Shown: in pieces, positions 7,910 through 16,944 of the stretch
Numbering within the stretch: position 1 is the stretch's first letter
Layout: every line of letters begins with the position of its first letter
Assembly (NCBI GenBank): GCA_024404095.1
Contig: JAKSQO010000007.1
Span: forward strand, 1-64,000
Reading direction: 5' to 3'
From: Clostridia bacterium
GTDB lineage: Bacteria; Bacillota; Clostridia; Oscillospirales; Acutalibacteraceae
DNA: 64,000 nt
Program-made: the position numbers and the translations under genes
The notes under the pieces: generated by a model
The model's input: only the letters and a program-made list of their open reading frames with translations
Told to the model about the DNA's origin: nothing
Databases searched by the model: none

Positions 7910-7955
7910 CTTCTTATTTTGCATTTTCGGACATATATATTTAAATGGTGATACT

Positions 7956-9482
7956 ATGTCCGGTGCTAAAATCCTTTTCAAAAACACTCTGCTTCTGACC
8001 GCCGCATCATTTCTTATGAGGACGGTTTCCGTAAGCTTCAATGTATATCTTACCAACCGTATCGGTGCGGACGGAATTGGGCTTTTTCAACTGATTTTTG
8101 CCGTCTATGCACTTGCGATTACTTTCGCCTGCTCGGGCATACGGCTGACCGCCACAAGACTTGTTGCCGACAACCTTGCCCTCGGCAAGAAGAACAGCCG
8201 TCAGCTTGTCCGATACTGTATTCTTTATTCGCTTGTATGTGCGGTTGTAACATCTGCCGTTCTGCTGATTTTTTCAGATTTCATCGGCACAAAATGGATT
8301 GGCGACCCTCGCAGTATTGCACCGCTGAAAATGCTTTGCGTAAGTCTGCCGTTTGTTTCGATATCCGAAGCGCTCGACGGATATTTTACCGCCGTAGGCA
8401 AGCTCGTTCGATACACATTTGTGCAGTTTCTCGAACAGGTTTTTAAAATAACCGTAACCGTTATCGCTCTTAACAAAGCCGTTGCGGGTGACCTCAGAGC
8501 CTCCTGCCTTGCTGTAACATTCGGTATTTCCGCAGCGGAGATATTCTCGCTGATGTGCGTTTACATCCTATACCGATTCACTTCCGAAAAATCAAAGATA
8601 TCTGAATCGGGCAGAAAGATTGTTTCAAGGCTGCTGAAAATTTCCATTCCCGATGCCGTTGGCTCAGAAATGCGTTCAATACTGATGACGATTGAACATC
8701 TGCTGATTCCCGCAGGGCTGAAGAAATCAGGAAGCAACGCGCAAAATGCTTTGGCATCGTACGGCGTTATTCACGGTATGTCTCTTCCGCTTCTGCTCTA
8801 TCCGTCCGCTTTGCTGTCCTCCCTGTCGGGACTGCTCATACCTGAAATATCATCGCATCATATTTCGGGAAGCAAGGTACGGATATCCTACATAATTTCA
8901 AGAGTTCTGCACATAACCTTAATTTTTTCAATCGGCACCGCAGGTATAATGTATTTCAATGCCGACAGGCTCTCGCTTGCCGTTTATGGAAATGTCGACT
9001 CTGCATTTTATATAAAGCTGATTGCACCGCTGATTCCGATTATGTATACGGATATGTCAGTTGACGGAATGTTAAAAGGACTTGACCAGCAGGTCAGCTG
9101 TATGCGATACAATATAATTGATGCAGCCTTGTGTGTTATTCTCGTTTACATCCTTGTTCCGGTTATGGGCGTGGAGGGCTATGTTGTTGTAATTTTTGCA
9201 AGTGAGTGCATTAACTTCTTTCTCAGCTTCAGACGGTTAACCGTTGTAAGTGAAGTAAGAGTGGAATTGTTCAAGGATATCCTGATTCCGTCACTTTGTG
9301 TTATTTCATCCAATCTTTTTAAAAATATTGTTTTCGGACTTTTCCCCGTAACAACAGCAGTCAAATCAACTGCCGCAGTCGAGATTGTTTTTTCAGTTGT
9401 TCTTTATGCGGTACTTCTGCTGGTTTTCCGTGCAGTAGACAACGAAGAACTAAGTTGGGTAAAAAAGCTCATAAAACCGTAA
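7956..9482 (+). CDS. SpoVB-like MOP-superfamily lipid/polysaccharide flippase
   Basis: 508 residues from ATG 7956, with about 14 hydrophobic segments. The start KILFKNTLLLTAASFLMRTV and the IGADGIGLFQLIFAVYALA block match the SpoVB/MurJ-like polysaccharide transport family. Such proteins flip lipid-linked sugars across the membrane; SpoVB itself acts in spore cortex formation. An in-frame start 57 codons upstream would make a non-family extension through the intergenic region and was rejected. GGTGA (7947-7951) is the ribosome binding site. It faces sigK across a shared terminator, so a sporulation role is possible but not shown. Confidence 0.87.
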   Translation: MSGAKILFKNTLLLTAASFLMRTVSVSFNVYLTNRIGADGIGLFQLIFAVYALAITFACSGIRLTATRLVADNLALGKKNSRQLVRYCILYSLVCAVVTSAVLLIFSDFIGTKWIGDPRSIAPLKMLCVSLPFVSISEALDGYFTAVGKLVRYTFVQFLEQVFKITVTVIALNKAVAGDLRASCLAVTFGISAAEIFSLMCVYILYRFTSEKSKISESGRKIVSRLLKISIPDAVGSEMRSILMTIEHLLIPAGLKKSGSNAQNALASYGVIHGMSLPLLLYPSALLSSLSGLLIPEISSHHISGSKVRISYIISRVLHITLIFSIGTAGIMYFNADRLSLAVYGNVDSAFYIKLIAPLIPIMYTDMSVDGMLKGLDQQVSCMRYNIIDAALCVILVYILVPVMGVEGYVVVIFASECINFFLSFRRLTVVSEVRVELFKDILIPSLCVISSNLFKNIVFGLFPVTTAVKSTAAVEIVFSVVLYAVLLLVFRAVDNEELSWVKKLIKP

Positions 9483-9509
9483 AAGCAGGGCATAAAACCC
9501 TGCTTTTTT
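9481..9509. terminator. Bidirectional terminator between flippase and sigK
   Basis: A perfect 10-bp stem (AAAAGCAGGG 9481-9490 with CCCTGCTTTT 9498-9507) has T residues on the + side and A residues that mirror them for the minus strand. Confidence 0.85.
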
Positions 9510-9510
9510 A

Positions 9511-10197
9511 TCAGTCCTCTAATGCTTTTTTCAGCCTTGCAAGTACTCTCTTTTCTATTCTTGAAACGTATGAACGTGATATCCCAAGCTTTTTTGAAAC
9601 CTCAAGCTGTGTCAGCGGTCGGTTTCCGTTAAGTCCATATCTTAAAACAATGATTGTTTTTTCTCTCTCGTCAGTTATTTTGCGCACCTCTGCATTAAGC
9701 TTTTTTATCATCGTCAGCTTGTAGATGTCCTCAACGATTTCATCCTCCGTTGATATAATATCCATCAGCGTCAACGGATTCCCTTCGCTGTCGGTGTCAA
9801 TAGGTTCACTCATTGACACATCCTGTGCCGTCTTTTTCTGTGCACGGAAAAACATCAGAATTTCATTTTCAATGCACCGTGCCGCATAGGTTGCAAGACG
9901 TGTGCCCTTATCGGGGTCAAAGGTGCTTATCGCTTTTATCAATCCGATTGTTCCGATTGAAATAAGCTCCTCCTGCTGAGATGAGTTTGAATAATATTTC
10001 TTTATTATGTGCGCAACAAGTCTGAGATTATGTTCAATCAGCTTGTTTTTTGCCTCCTCATCCCCCTGCTTCAGCCGTTGAAGATATTCCTGCTCTTCCT
10101 TTGCGCTGAGCGGTGGCGGAAAAGAATTGCCGCTGCTCAGATGAAGCGCAAAAAACAACAGGTTTGACACCATACTCATTAAGCTCTGAATAATCAT
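9511..10197 (-). CDS. sigK: RNA polymerase sporulation sigma factor SigK (uninterrupted)
   Basis: 228 residues. The N-terminal hydrophobic stretch (SNLLFFALHL, residues 11-20) followed by a short basic/polar turn and SFPPPLS resembles the pro-sequence removed from pro-sigma-K by SpoIVFB. Region 2 (LIEHNLRLVAHIIKKYY, GTIGLIKAISTFDP, ATYAARCIENEILMFFR) and region 4 (TQLEVSKKLGISRSYVSRIE) are intact. Sigma-K directs late mother-cell transcription. The reading frame is whole, with no skin-type element. The ribosome binding site GGTGAT sits in the right arm of a hairpin just before the ATG. A late start at codon 7 or 9 is possible. Confidence 0.9.
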   Translation of the reverse strand: MIIQSLMSMVSNLLFFALHLSSGNSFPPPLSAKEEQEYLQRLKQGDEEAKNKLIEHNLRLVAHIIKKYYSNSSQQEELISIGTIGLIKAISTFDPDKGTRLATYAARCIENEILMFFRAQKKTAQDVSMSEPIDTDSEGNPLTLMDIISTEDEIVEDIYKLTMIKKLNAEVRKITDEREKTIIVLRYGLNGNRPLTQLEVSKKLGISRSYVSRIEKRVLARLKKALED

Positions 10198-10242
10198 AAA
10201 AAATCACCGTCCGTTACATTTTTATGCGACAGACGGTGATTT
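10195..10242 (-). terminator. Hairpin terminator after GT2 that also holds the sigK ribosome binding site
   Basis: AAATCACCGTC (10201-10211) pairs perfectly with GACGGTGATTT (10232-10242). On the minus strand it is followed by six T residues that run directly into the sigK start codon. It would end transcription of the upstream GT2 gene and, in any read-through transcript, mask the GGTGAT ribosome binding site of sigK. Confidence 0.7.
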
Positions 10243-10261
10243 AATATCAAATCAGATAAAT

Positions 10262-11308
10262 TTACAGAGATAAAAGTCTTCTTATTAAGAGTTTATACTT
10301 TTCTTGATTTTTTCGTTCAACTTCCATTTTATAAATCTCATCAATATTCATACTCATCATTATATCCAAAATATCGGTATGATAAGTATTGACATCCTGT
10401 ACTACCATAACAGCATGTTTGAATTCTTCAGTGCTCATTATCTCATTTGCCTTTTTTTCGAATTCTTCTTTTGTAGGATTTTTATAAACAACTAACTGAT
10501 AGAAAAAAGAATTTATATAATTGATAAGCTCTATACATGTTGTAAATTCAAAATCATATGGCAAGTTCAGTTCTTTTATTTTATCTAATTTTATACGATA
10601 ACAGCTAAATGCATCATCAAGAAGTTTAGGCATATATTTGGCTGTAAATCCACCCCAACGATATCCGTAAGTACGGTTCGGGAGCATACTTACTCTTTTA
10701 GCATATGGAAGCACATTAAGATTATATGAAAGATCTTCGTTTATTAAGCCTGTAAGAGGTGGAGTCGGTATAGCATCAAGATAGCTTTTCCTATACATTT
10801 TATTCCAGATATTTATCGGGAACTGATACATTCCGAATAAGCCCTGATATTTTTTCTTCATAAATTCATCATGATCCAACACAACTGCTTTTTTACTCGG
10901 ATCGTCATGACACATTTTTAATCTTATTTGTGGGAACTTAAAAAAATGAACGCATTGAGCAGTAACAACATCAGAATCGGACGATATCATCTGATTAAGA
11001 AAAATTTCAACAGTATCTTTCATAAGAACATCATCTTGATCCATATGCATCACAAATTCACCGTGTGCATTTTCCAGACCAAATCTTCTTGCAGATTCAA
11101 CACCGCCATTTTCCTTACAGACAAGATTTATTCTACTATCCTTTTGTTCAAGCCTCTTTAAAAACTCAAGCGAATTATCTCTTGAGCCATCATTTACAAG
11201 AACCAGTTCAATGTCTTTATATGTCTGATTGAGAACGGATTTTACAGACTTCATAAAAACACTTTTTATTTTCATAATATTATAAACAGGAATAATGACA
11301 CTAACCAT
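10262..11308 (-). CDS. GT2-family glycosyltransferase
   Basis: 348 residues, GT-A fold. The N-terminal nucleotide-binding block VSVIIPVYN and LNQTYKDIELVLVNDGSRDNS is followed by the DxD-type motif MDQDD near residue 94. The later part is lineage-specific and not diagnostic for the acceptor. The start is ATG 11306-11308, preceded by AGGAAG; an in-frame codon 18 residues upstream overlaps the promoter and was rejected. The gene stands alone with its own promoter and terminator, outside both polysaccharide clusters. Confidence 0.88.
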   Translation of the reverse strand: MVSVIIPVYNIMKIKSVFMKSVKSVLNQTYKDIELVLVNDGSRDNSLEFLKRLEQKDSRINLVCKENGGVESARRFGLENAHGEFVMHMDQDDVLMKDTVEIFLNQMISSDSDVVTAQCVHFFKFPQIRLKMCHDDPSKKAVVLDHDEFMKKKYQGLFGMYQFPINIWNKMYRKSYLDAIPTPPLTGLINEDLSYNLNVLPYAKRVSMLPNRTYGYRWGGFTAKYMPKLLDDAFSCYRIKLDKIKELNLPYDFEFTTCIELINYINSFFYQLVVYKNPTKEEFEKKANEIMSTEEFKHAVMVVQDVNTYHTDILDIMMSMNIDEIYKMEVERKNQEKYKLLIRRLLSL

Positions 11309-11330
11309 AACAAAACACTTCCTTTCTTTT

Positions 11331-11359
11331 ATTATATCATTAAAAACATTTAAAATCAA
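11331..11359 (-). promoter_or_regulatory. Promoter of the lone GT2 gene
   Basis: On the minus strand TTGATT (11354-11359), a 17-base spacer, and a consensus TATAAT (11331-11336). Confidence 0.6.
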
Positions 11360-11395
11360 CACTTAACAGAATAACCGGAATACAGTAATTCTCAA

Positions 11396-12742
11396 TCAAA
11401 CAAATAAAATTACAGCGGTCAGATACAGCGACTGAATAATGAACCAGACATTAACAACTATTCTTGAGGGTCCGTATTCATTCTTGTGAGATGTACTGTT
11501 TTCTGCAATCAGATAATAATAGCAGTACATCGGGATGTACGCAACGGGTGTAAGTCTTACAAAAATCTGAATTACAAGCGCAGCAACAGCTGCAAGCGCA
11601 AAAACTGTATTTGTAAGAGCTTTTCTTGTACCCGAAATATTACTGCTTCTCTCAAAAATAACCTTTTCCGAAGCAAAGCATACAATCATAAAGAACGCTA
11701 CAAGCTCTGACATTTTTGTATTGCCGAGCATCACGCCAATCATCGGAAGAGCAAACATTGCGGCTCTCTCGGTAAGTTCAAAGAACCTTACAGGAATCGA
11801 CTTAATAAGCTTTGTATCTATGTACTGTATTGCTGTAAGGAAAATAACAGCAACCGTTACATACGCAAACACAAGTGAGCCCCTGTCACCCATTACGTTC
11901 CAGAAGCCGCCGTTAGCCTCGGCAATGCTGAGTCTTTGTGCAAGCATAGTGTCCTTGGTAGCAAAGAAGAAAATTGCAAAGCAAAGACCTGTGAACGCTC
12001 CGAGAGCGTATTCCATAATCTTCCAGCCGTCAATCCAGCTATGGTACTTGCCGAAAAAGTATTTTCCGTTCTTCATCGGATTCACCTGGAAGTCATACAT
12101 TTTAATCGCAATGCACCATCCGATTGCACCGCCGAAAATTCCTACAAGTGAGAACAGCACGGCATAGAAATCTCCGTGTGCAAGCGTAAATACAAGGAAG
12201 CAGATAAGCATAATGAGGTTGCCGCCCCATTCCTCACGGCTTTTGATTGAAAAATAAATCTTCGGAAAGATTTTTTCGTCCTTTTTAAACGGCTTGTTAA
12301 AAAGAAGCACACCGATTCCCTGCATAGCGGGAATTAAAGCAATAAGGATAATCAGACTTATCGGCTTATAATAAGCACCGCTGACTGCGCTGAACGACAT
12401 ACCGAGAACCGAACCGCAGATACCAAACCACAGTGCGCCCTTGAGAATAAGACCCGAGTAACCTTTTTTAGGATTACTGCGTTCCTTGTCGTGAAAGAGA
12501 ATAAATGACATTGTATCGGCGTAGGGTTCAAATCCTCCGTATGCCATACCGAGAGCACCTGCCGCGGCAAAAATAAAGAAATTCTGCGCAAGCAGTTCGC
12601 TGCCCGAGAACAGAGCAAGAAACATACCGAGCAGCGCACCCGGAAGCACCGCACCGCGTTCACCGCCGATAATCATTCCACGCATTCCCCAGCCGTAGCT
12701 GACAGCAATGCTGATTGTGATAATAAAAAATAACGTTTTCAA
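11396..12742 (-). CDS. Polytopic membrane protein of unknown function
   Basis: 448 residues with roughly 12 hydrophobic segments. A Gly-rich first half (YGWGMRGMIIGGERGAVLPG at the start) contains charged residues likely buried in the membrane. A cytoplasmic-looking loop carries KMYDFQVNPMKNG and WIDGWKIMEYALG. I do not recognise the family. Start chosen as TTG 12740-12742 because a perfect AGGAGG lies 7-8 bases upstream; a GTG three codons earlier overlaps that site. It is divergent from a secreted glycosidase-like gene, so a role in carbohydrate uptake is conceivable but unproven. Confidence 0.8.
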   Translation of the reverse strand: MKTLFFIITISIAVSYGWGMRGMIIGGERGAVLPGALLGMFLALFSGSELLAQNFFIFAAAGALGMAYGGFEPYADTMSFILFHDKERSNPKKGYSGLILKGALWFGICGSVLGMSFSAVSGAYYKPISLIILIALIPAMQGIGVLLFNKPFKKDEKIFPKIYFSIKSREEWGGNLIMLICFLVFTLAHGDFYAVLFSLVGIFGGAIGWCIAIKMYDFQVNPMKNGKYFFGKYHSWIDGWKIMEYALGAFTGLCFAIFFFATKDTMLAQRLSIAEANGGFWNVMGDRGSLVFAYVTVAVIFLTAIQYIDTKLIKSIPVRFFELTERAAMFALPMIGVMLGNTKMSELVAFFMIVCFASEKVIFERSSNISGTRKALTNTVFALAAVAALVIQIFVRLTPVAYIPMYCYYYLIAENSTSHKNEYGPSRIVVNVWFIIQSLYLTAVILFV

Positions 12743-12760
12743 AGAATTCACCTCCTGAAT

Positions 12761-12836
12761 AATCTACCAAATTACAGCATTTTTGTCAATAAGTTAATTT
12801 TGGGTCTTGACAAAACTCGTAATTCAATGATATAAA
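12761..12836. promoter_or_regulatory. Divergent promoter pair between membrane protein and glycosidase-like genes
   Basis: The minus strand has TTGACA (12784-12789), a 17-base spacer and TAGATT (12761-12766). The + strand has TTGACA (12807-12812), an 18-base spacer and TATAAA (12831-12836). The two -35 boxes are only 17 bases apart, so the genes may share control. Confidence 0.65.
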
Positions 12837-12861
12837 GGAGCTGTAAAACAGGAGGGATATT

Positions 12862-14244
12862 ATGAAATTGATTTTTTCAAAACTTATTTCGCTTTTCACA
12901 GCGTTCCTGTTCCTGATAACAGGCATCACCGGTTCAACTGTCGGTTTTACTGACGGAACGCCGCTGAAAACAACTAAGCATGAGTATAAATTCAACAATA
13001 ACAAGCTCCTTATCGGCGGATATTATGCAACCGAGGACGAGCTTCAGTATTGTAAGGATGCAGGCATTGAGTTCATTGTTGCATCTGGTGTAAATGAAAA
13101 GTACCTTGATACAGCTTACGAAAACGGTATCGGCATTATCGCTACTGACTACAATCTGCCGTATTGCTATTGTGAAATGACAGATTCCGCCGTTGACAGA
13201 TACGTAAACGCTTCTGTTGAAGCATACAGAAATCATCCTGCTCTGTGGGGCGACAACATGATTGATGAACCGTCCGCAGGATACTATGGAAAAATCGCAA
13301 AAGCCGTCGACGCGTACAACAGCAAATTTCCCGACAAAATACCGTTCGTAAATCTTTTCCCGATTTACGCTAACAAAGATCAGCTCGGCGAACAGATGAC
13401 TCTCAATTCTCTTTCGGCTCTGCTTACTCCGACATCCGACCACTTCACGGACTACGTCAACAGATACAAGGCATATACATCCGATTATATCAACACAGTT
13501 GATACAGATTACATCTGCGTTGACATTTATCCGCTTCACGCAAAGCTTAACCGCAATGGCGAAACAGTCAAGTACACAAGTGAAAACTGGCTGAGAAACC
13601 TCGACATACTCGCAGAAGCCTGCCGTGCAACCGATAAAGACCTTTGGGTAATCACTCAGGCGGCAGGACTTACGGAAAACGGAATCAAAAACGGTGATGT
13701 CCGCTGGTGTGACGAAACAAGCGATATCAGTCAGCAGGTTTACGCTTCACTTGCATTCGGCTCAAAGACAATTATTCACGCTCTCTTCGGCAGACAGGGC
13801 TGGTGGGACGTTGACTCTCATATGATAGGCAGCGACGGCAAACCGACAGCAACCTATTACGCAGCAAGTGAAGTTGACAGCTGGCTTGCGGATTTTGCAG
13901 AAGTTTACGGAAACTATAAATACACAAGCACCTATCTCCTCAACAGATCTAAAGCCGCAGGCTATAAGAGCGGCGGTCTCAGCTGTGAAATCGCTTCAGA
14001 GCGTGGAAATATAAAATCCTCTGACGGACTTCTTGTAGGTACATTTACAGGCGATAATGCTTCAAAAGCTTATATCATCACAAACATTGAGGAGCTTAAT
14101 AGAAATTCAAACGCAAAGTTCAGCTTTGATGTTCCTGACGGAAAAGTTGCAACCGTTTATTATAAGGGTAATGTAACGAATAAGGTTTCTGATTTCAAAA
14201 TGGAAATCGGCGCAGGAGAAGGCGTATATATTACAGTTAAATAA
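12862..14244 (+). CDS. Secreted TIM-barrel glycoside hydrolase-like protein
   Basis: 460 residues with an N-terminal signal peptide (about 1-28). The strand/helix pattern IGGYYATEDELQYCKDAGIE, FIVASG, GIIATDYN and WGDNMIDEPSAG (Glu136 after Asp135, the usual acid/base position of clan GH-A) indicates a beta/alpha barrel. It is followed by YICVDIYPLH, LWVITQAAG, a Trp-rich GRQGWWDVD loop and a C-terminal beta domain of about 90 residues. It resembles GH42-type enzymes loosely; the exact family and substrate are unknown. AGGAGG lies six bases before the ATG. It has its own promoter and terminator and may act on polysaccharides outside the cell. Confidence 0.75.
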   Translation: MKLIFSKLISLFTAFLFLITGITGSTVGFTDGTPLKTTKHEYKFNNNKLLIGGYYATEDELQYCKDAGIEFIVASGVNEKYLDTAYENGIGIIATDYNLPYCYCEMTDSAVDRYVNASVEAYRNHPALWGDNMIDEPSAGYYGKIAKAVDAYNSKFPDKIPFVNLFPIYANKDQLGEQMTLNSLSALLTPTSDHFTDYVNRYKAYTSDYINTVDTDYICVDIYPLHAKLNRNGETVKYTSENWLRNLDILAEACRATDKDLWVITQAAGLTENGIKNGDVRWCDETSDISQQVYASLAFGSKTIIHALFGRQGWWDVDSHMIGSDGKPTATYYAASEVDSWLADFAEVYGNYKYTSTYLLNRSKAAGYKSGGLSCEIASERGNIKSSDGLLVGTFTGDNASKAYIITNIEELNRNSNAKFSFDVPDGKVATVYYKGNVTNKVSDFKMEIGAGEGVYITVK

Positions 14245-14249
14245 CTATA

Positions 14250-14286
14250 AAAGGGTCACTACAGAGCAAAGTAGTGACCCTTTTTA
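14250..14286 (+). terminator. Terminator of the secreted glycosidase-like gene
   Basis: AAAGGGTCACTAC (14250-14262) pairs perfectly with GTAGTGACCCTTT (14271-14283) and is followed by T residues. Confidence 0.88.
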
Positions 14287-14367
14287 CTGTCCATACAATC
14301 GGAGCAGCTGAAGATTTTTTTATTCTGTTATTTTTTCGGTTTGCGATAAAGTAAAAAACCGATTACT

Positions 14368-15024
14368 TTAACCGTATATAGTTATATTTACAATCTTGCA
14401 GTCATTGTCGAAGCGTGAGCTTGTTTTCTGCACCGTTTCACCCGGCTTGACCTGTTCAAACTTTCCTCTGAAGGCTATGCCGCCATAGTATTTATCATCC
14501 TTAAAATACTTGTACGTCACAAGAATATCCTTCTGAGCGTCAGTCTTATTTGTTACGCTGATTGTTGAACCGTCAGCCTTTACCTCAGCCTCCGCAGGGG
14601 TAAGATTCTGGTCACAATAAGCAAAAGTACAGCTCTGTGAATCAAGTGTATATTTATCATCAGACTTCATCTCTCTTGCGGTTGTTTCCATAACCACACA
14701 TTTCTGCCCTGCCGGTAATGCGCTGACAATAAACTCTGCTCTTTCGTACTCATTTACCGTAAAAACAATCTCCGCATATTCAAGCATTCTGTCACTATCA
14801 TTAAGAACTGTTATTGTTGCAGTCTGTGTAACCTCATCCTTGTTTCCTTTTTCAACAAAAACTCCGTCAGTGGCATTGATCGAAACGATTTTCACTTTTC
14901 CCGAATCAGCCTCACACAGATATTTGGGTTCTTCTTTACCCTGAACAGGGTCTTTTTTGTCCTTGCATGAAGCAAACATAAACAGCATTGCTATACAAAG
15001 CAACAGACTTATTATTCTTTTCAT
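14368..15024 (-). CDS. Lipoprotein at the end of the RiPP-like operon
   Basis: 218 residues. The start MKRIISLLLCIAMLFMFASC ends in a lipobox (FASC), so the mature protein begins at Cys20 and is lipid-anchored outside the membrane. The rest looks beta-rich, with DGVFVEKGNKDEVTQT and VNEYERAEFIVSAL; no known family was recognised. ATG 15022-15024 overlaps the radical SAM stop (ATGA) and is preceded by GGGAG, so the two are translationally coupled. Its position as last gene in the operon suggests a role in export, immunity or sensing for the modified peptide, but it may be unrelated. Confidence 0.82.
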   Translation of the reverse strand: MKRIISLLLCIAMLFMFASCKDKKDPVQGKEEPKYLCEADSGKVKIVSINATDGVFVEKGNKDEVTQTATITVLNDSDRMLEYAEIVFTVNEYERAEFIVSALPAGQKCVVMETTAREMKSDDKYTLDSQSCTFAYCDQNLTPAEAEVKADGSTISVTNKTDAQKDILVTYKYFKDDKYYGGIAFRGKFEQVKPGETVQKTSSRFDNDCKIVNITIYG

Positions 15025-16085
15025 TTGCACATCTCCCTTTTCCATACGTTGTGCATTTCGCAGACATATGACGGTTTGCAGTTAAAATCTCCCGTTTCAG
15101 CAAGCGCCATTGCAGGGCATACCTTGCAGATATCCCTGTCGGGGCAATCTTTACAAGCTGAAAGAACCGTCTGTTCTCCAATAGCCTTGTTTATACGCTT
15201 CCAGCAGGTCTCAAAGCCATCCTCAAACGGATGCTCGATGAATTTCTCCATCATTCCGCAGCCCGTCATTTCGCCTTTCCATGTGACCCAGAAACCACTT
15301 CTGCCTGCACGGCATCTGAACCTTTCGGGCAACTCAAGTATACTGCCCTCGGACTGGCATTTTTTTATACTTGCAACTATATTATCGAAATCCTCGGGCG
15401 CATATCTCAGCCTGTCAATCTTAGCCTGATACATTCCTGCCTGCTCAGCCGTAAATCTCTCTGTTGTGACATCATCACGGCGTGTCGGCGGAAACATATA
15501 GCTGCCGAGCTGACAAGGCGTCTGCATCTCTCTTGCAAAGTCGAAGCATTTTTCAATATCCATACAGTTGTGCGGAGTAATGCTTCCGTTAATTTTAACA
15601 AAAACACCCGCTTCTCTAAGCCGACGAACGGCATTGGTAGCACGGGTATACCCATCGGAACATCTGCACAAATCAGCATAGGTTTCATCGCTGCCGCCGT
15701 AGATTGTAATATTGATTTTATAAGGCGGATTCTTTATCAGCTTCTCAAGAATTTCACCCTGAAGCATAGTACCGTTTGAGTTGATTGAAACCACAAGTCC
15801 CATTTTCTTCAGTTCGTCATAGAGATACCAGAAATCCTTATAAAGAAACGGTTCACCGCCTGTAAGTAACAGAAACAGCATTCCGCATTGCTTTGCCTGT
15901 CGGGCAAGCTCGAGCCATTCCTCTGCTGTGCGCTCTCTGCCCTTTTGCTGCATCTGTTCTTTTGTCATTCGTATGTAACACATTTTGCAATTCATATTGC
16001 AAAGCGGCGTAAGCTCAAAAGTTCCGCCGAGCGGTATACCCTTTTTGCCTGCGTCATCGTACAAAAGTGAAGTCAGGTCAAGCAT
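15021..16085 (-). CDS. Radical SAM/SPASM enzyme of the RiPP-like operon
   Basis: 354 residues. The AdoMet-binding 4Fe-4S motif CX3CX2C is at Cys29, Cys33 and Cys36 (CNMNCKMCY), followed by LLLTGGEPFLYKDF and SINSNGTML. The C-terminal part has a SPASM-type Cys series (CRAG, TGCGMM, CKDCPDRDICKVCPAMA, CEMHN) that would hold auxiliary clusters. Enzymes of this architecture modify peptides, for example by thioether or carbon-carbon cross-links, and need a PqqD-type recognition domain. Here that is a separate protein encoded two genes upstream. GGAGG supports ATG 16083-16085, which overlaps the kinase gene by 8 bases. The chemistry it performs cannot be told from sequence. Confidence 0.9.
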   Translation of the reverse strand: MLDLTSLLYDDAGKKGIPLGGTFELTPLCNMNCKMCYIRMTKEQMQQKGRERTAEEWLELARQAKQCGMLFLLLTGGEPFLYKDFWYLYDELKKMGLVVSINSNGTMLQGEILEKLIKNPPYKINITIYGGSDETYADLCRCSDGYTRATNAVRRLREAGVFVKINGSITPHNCMDIEKCFDFAREMQTPCQLGSYMFPPTRRDDVTTERFTAEQAGMYQAKIDRLRYAPEDFDNIVASIKKCQSEGSILELPERFRCRAGRSGFWVTWKGEMTGCGMMEKFIEHPFEDGFETCWKRINKAIGEQTVLSACKDCPDRDICKVCPAMALAETGDFNCKPSYVCEMHNVWKREMCK

Positions 16086-16944
16086 TGACCGCACCTCCGA
16101 TTTTATCCATAAGTACACGTACCGCCCTCACGTCAGGAGTACATTCAAGCTCGCAGATTTTCACATCATTTGCAAGCTTCTCGGTAAGCTTCAGCAATTT
16201 CTCTGTATCATCGGTTTTACGTACTCCGCAGGAAAGCTGAGCTGACAGATTCATAAACTTGCCAAACAGCGACAAATCATTAACCCTGTTCACAGGACTC
16301 TGCTTCAAGAAAACAATCATATCAAGTGGAACGCATTTGTTGACACATATATCAGAAGAACCGCAGGCAGGGTTGCCGTGAACAAGCCAGCCATTATCAG
16401 TCAAACGAAGAATAGCTCTGTCGCCGTTAAGGATCTCGGCTCCTGTATATTTCTTCCACAAATCAGCCTGAGTTGATTTGCCCGTTCCCGGGTCTGCCGA
16501 AAACAGAATTGCTCTTCCGTTATAATCAATATAGGAAGCATGAAGCATAAGGCCATCATAGAACAGCAGATCTGACATAATATCAATCAGTCTGAACAGC
16601 TCCGCCGTGGTCTTAAGCTTATCATATCCGCCCTCGGTAAATGAAATTCTGCCTCCACTCTCCCCTTTTTTCTTGGTCAGAGCGCATTTATAGCTGATTT
16701 CATCCAGCCTTGAAGAAATCTTGTAATAGTAATCTACGTTCTCACAGACTATATAACTGCTTCCGTCAAAAATCATATTTCCTGTTTCTGTCGGGAAATC
16801 ACCGCCGAAAGTGTACAAATGCCTGTACTCAAGCTGATTAAATTTTTCCTCACTTACGCGGAATATTCCGTAATTCGGAGATTCAAGAAGTTCATTATCA
16901 GTGCCGAATCCGAAACCGACACCGCCGATTTCATAGCAATACAT
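16078..16944 (-). CDS. HprK-like kinase of the RiPP-like operon
   Basis: 288 residues. The C-terminal half has the HPr-kinase-type core: a His before the strand (LHASYIDYNGRAILF), the P-loop ADPGTGKST at about 150-158, and NGDR near 173-176 as a Walker-B-like element. The N-terminal half lacks the usual HprK start, so this is not the catabolite-control enzyme. HprK-like proteins of this sort occur in RiPP clusters; in some lasso-peptide clusters they phosphorylate the precursor. Here it could act on Ser/Thr of the precursor or on a nucleotide-dependent step. It overlaps the PqqD-like gene by one base (TAATG). Confidence 0.82.
   Translation of the reverse strand: MYCYEIGGVGFGFGTDNELLESPNYGIFRVSEEKFNQLEYRHLYTFGGDFPTETGNMIFDGSSYIVCENVDYYYKISSRLDEISYKCALTKKKGESGGRISFTEGGYDKLKTTAELFRLIDIMSDLLFYDGLMLHASYIDYNGRAILFSADPGTGKSTQADLWKKYTGAEILNGDRAILRLTDNGWLVHGNPACGSSDICVNKCVPLDMIVFLKQSPVNRVNDLSLFGKFMNLSAQLSCGVRKTDDTEKLLKLTEKLANDVKICELECTPDVRAVRVLMDKIGGAVNA

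Noticed and set aside
10195..10242. Riboswitch ahead of sigK
   Set aside because: The hairpin is a simple perfect stem with a T run and lies at the end of the preceding gene; no aptamer-like conserved parts are visible.
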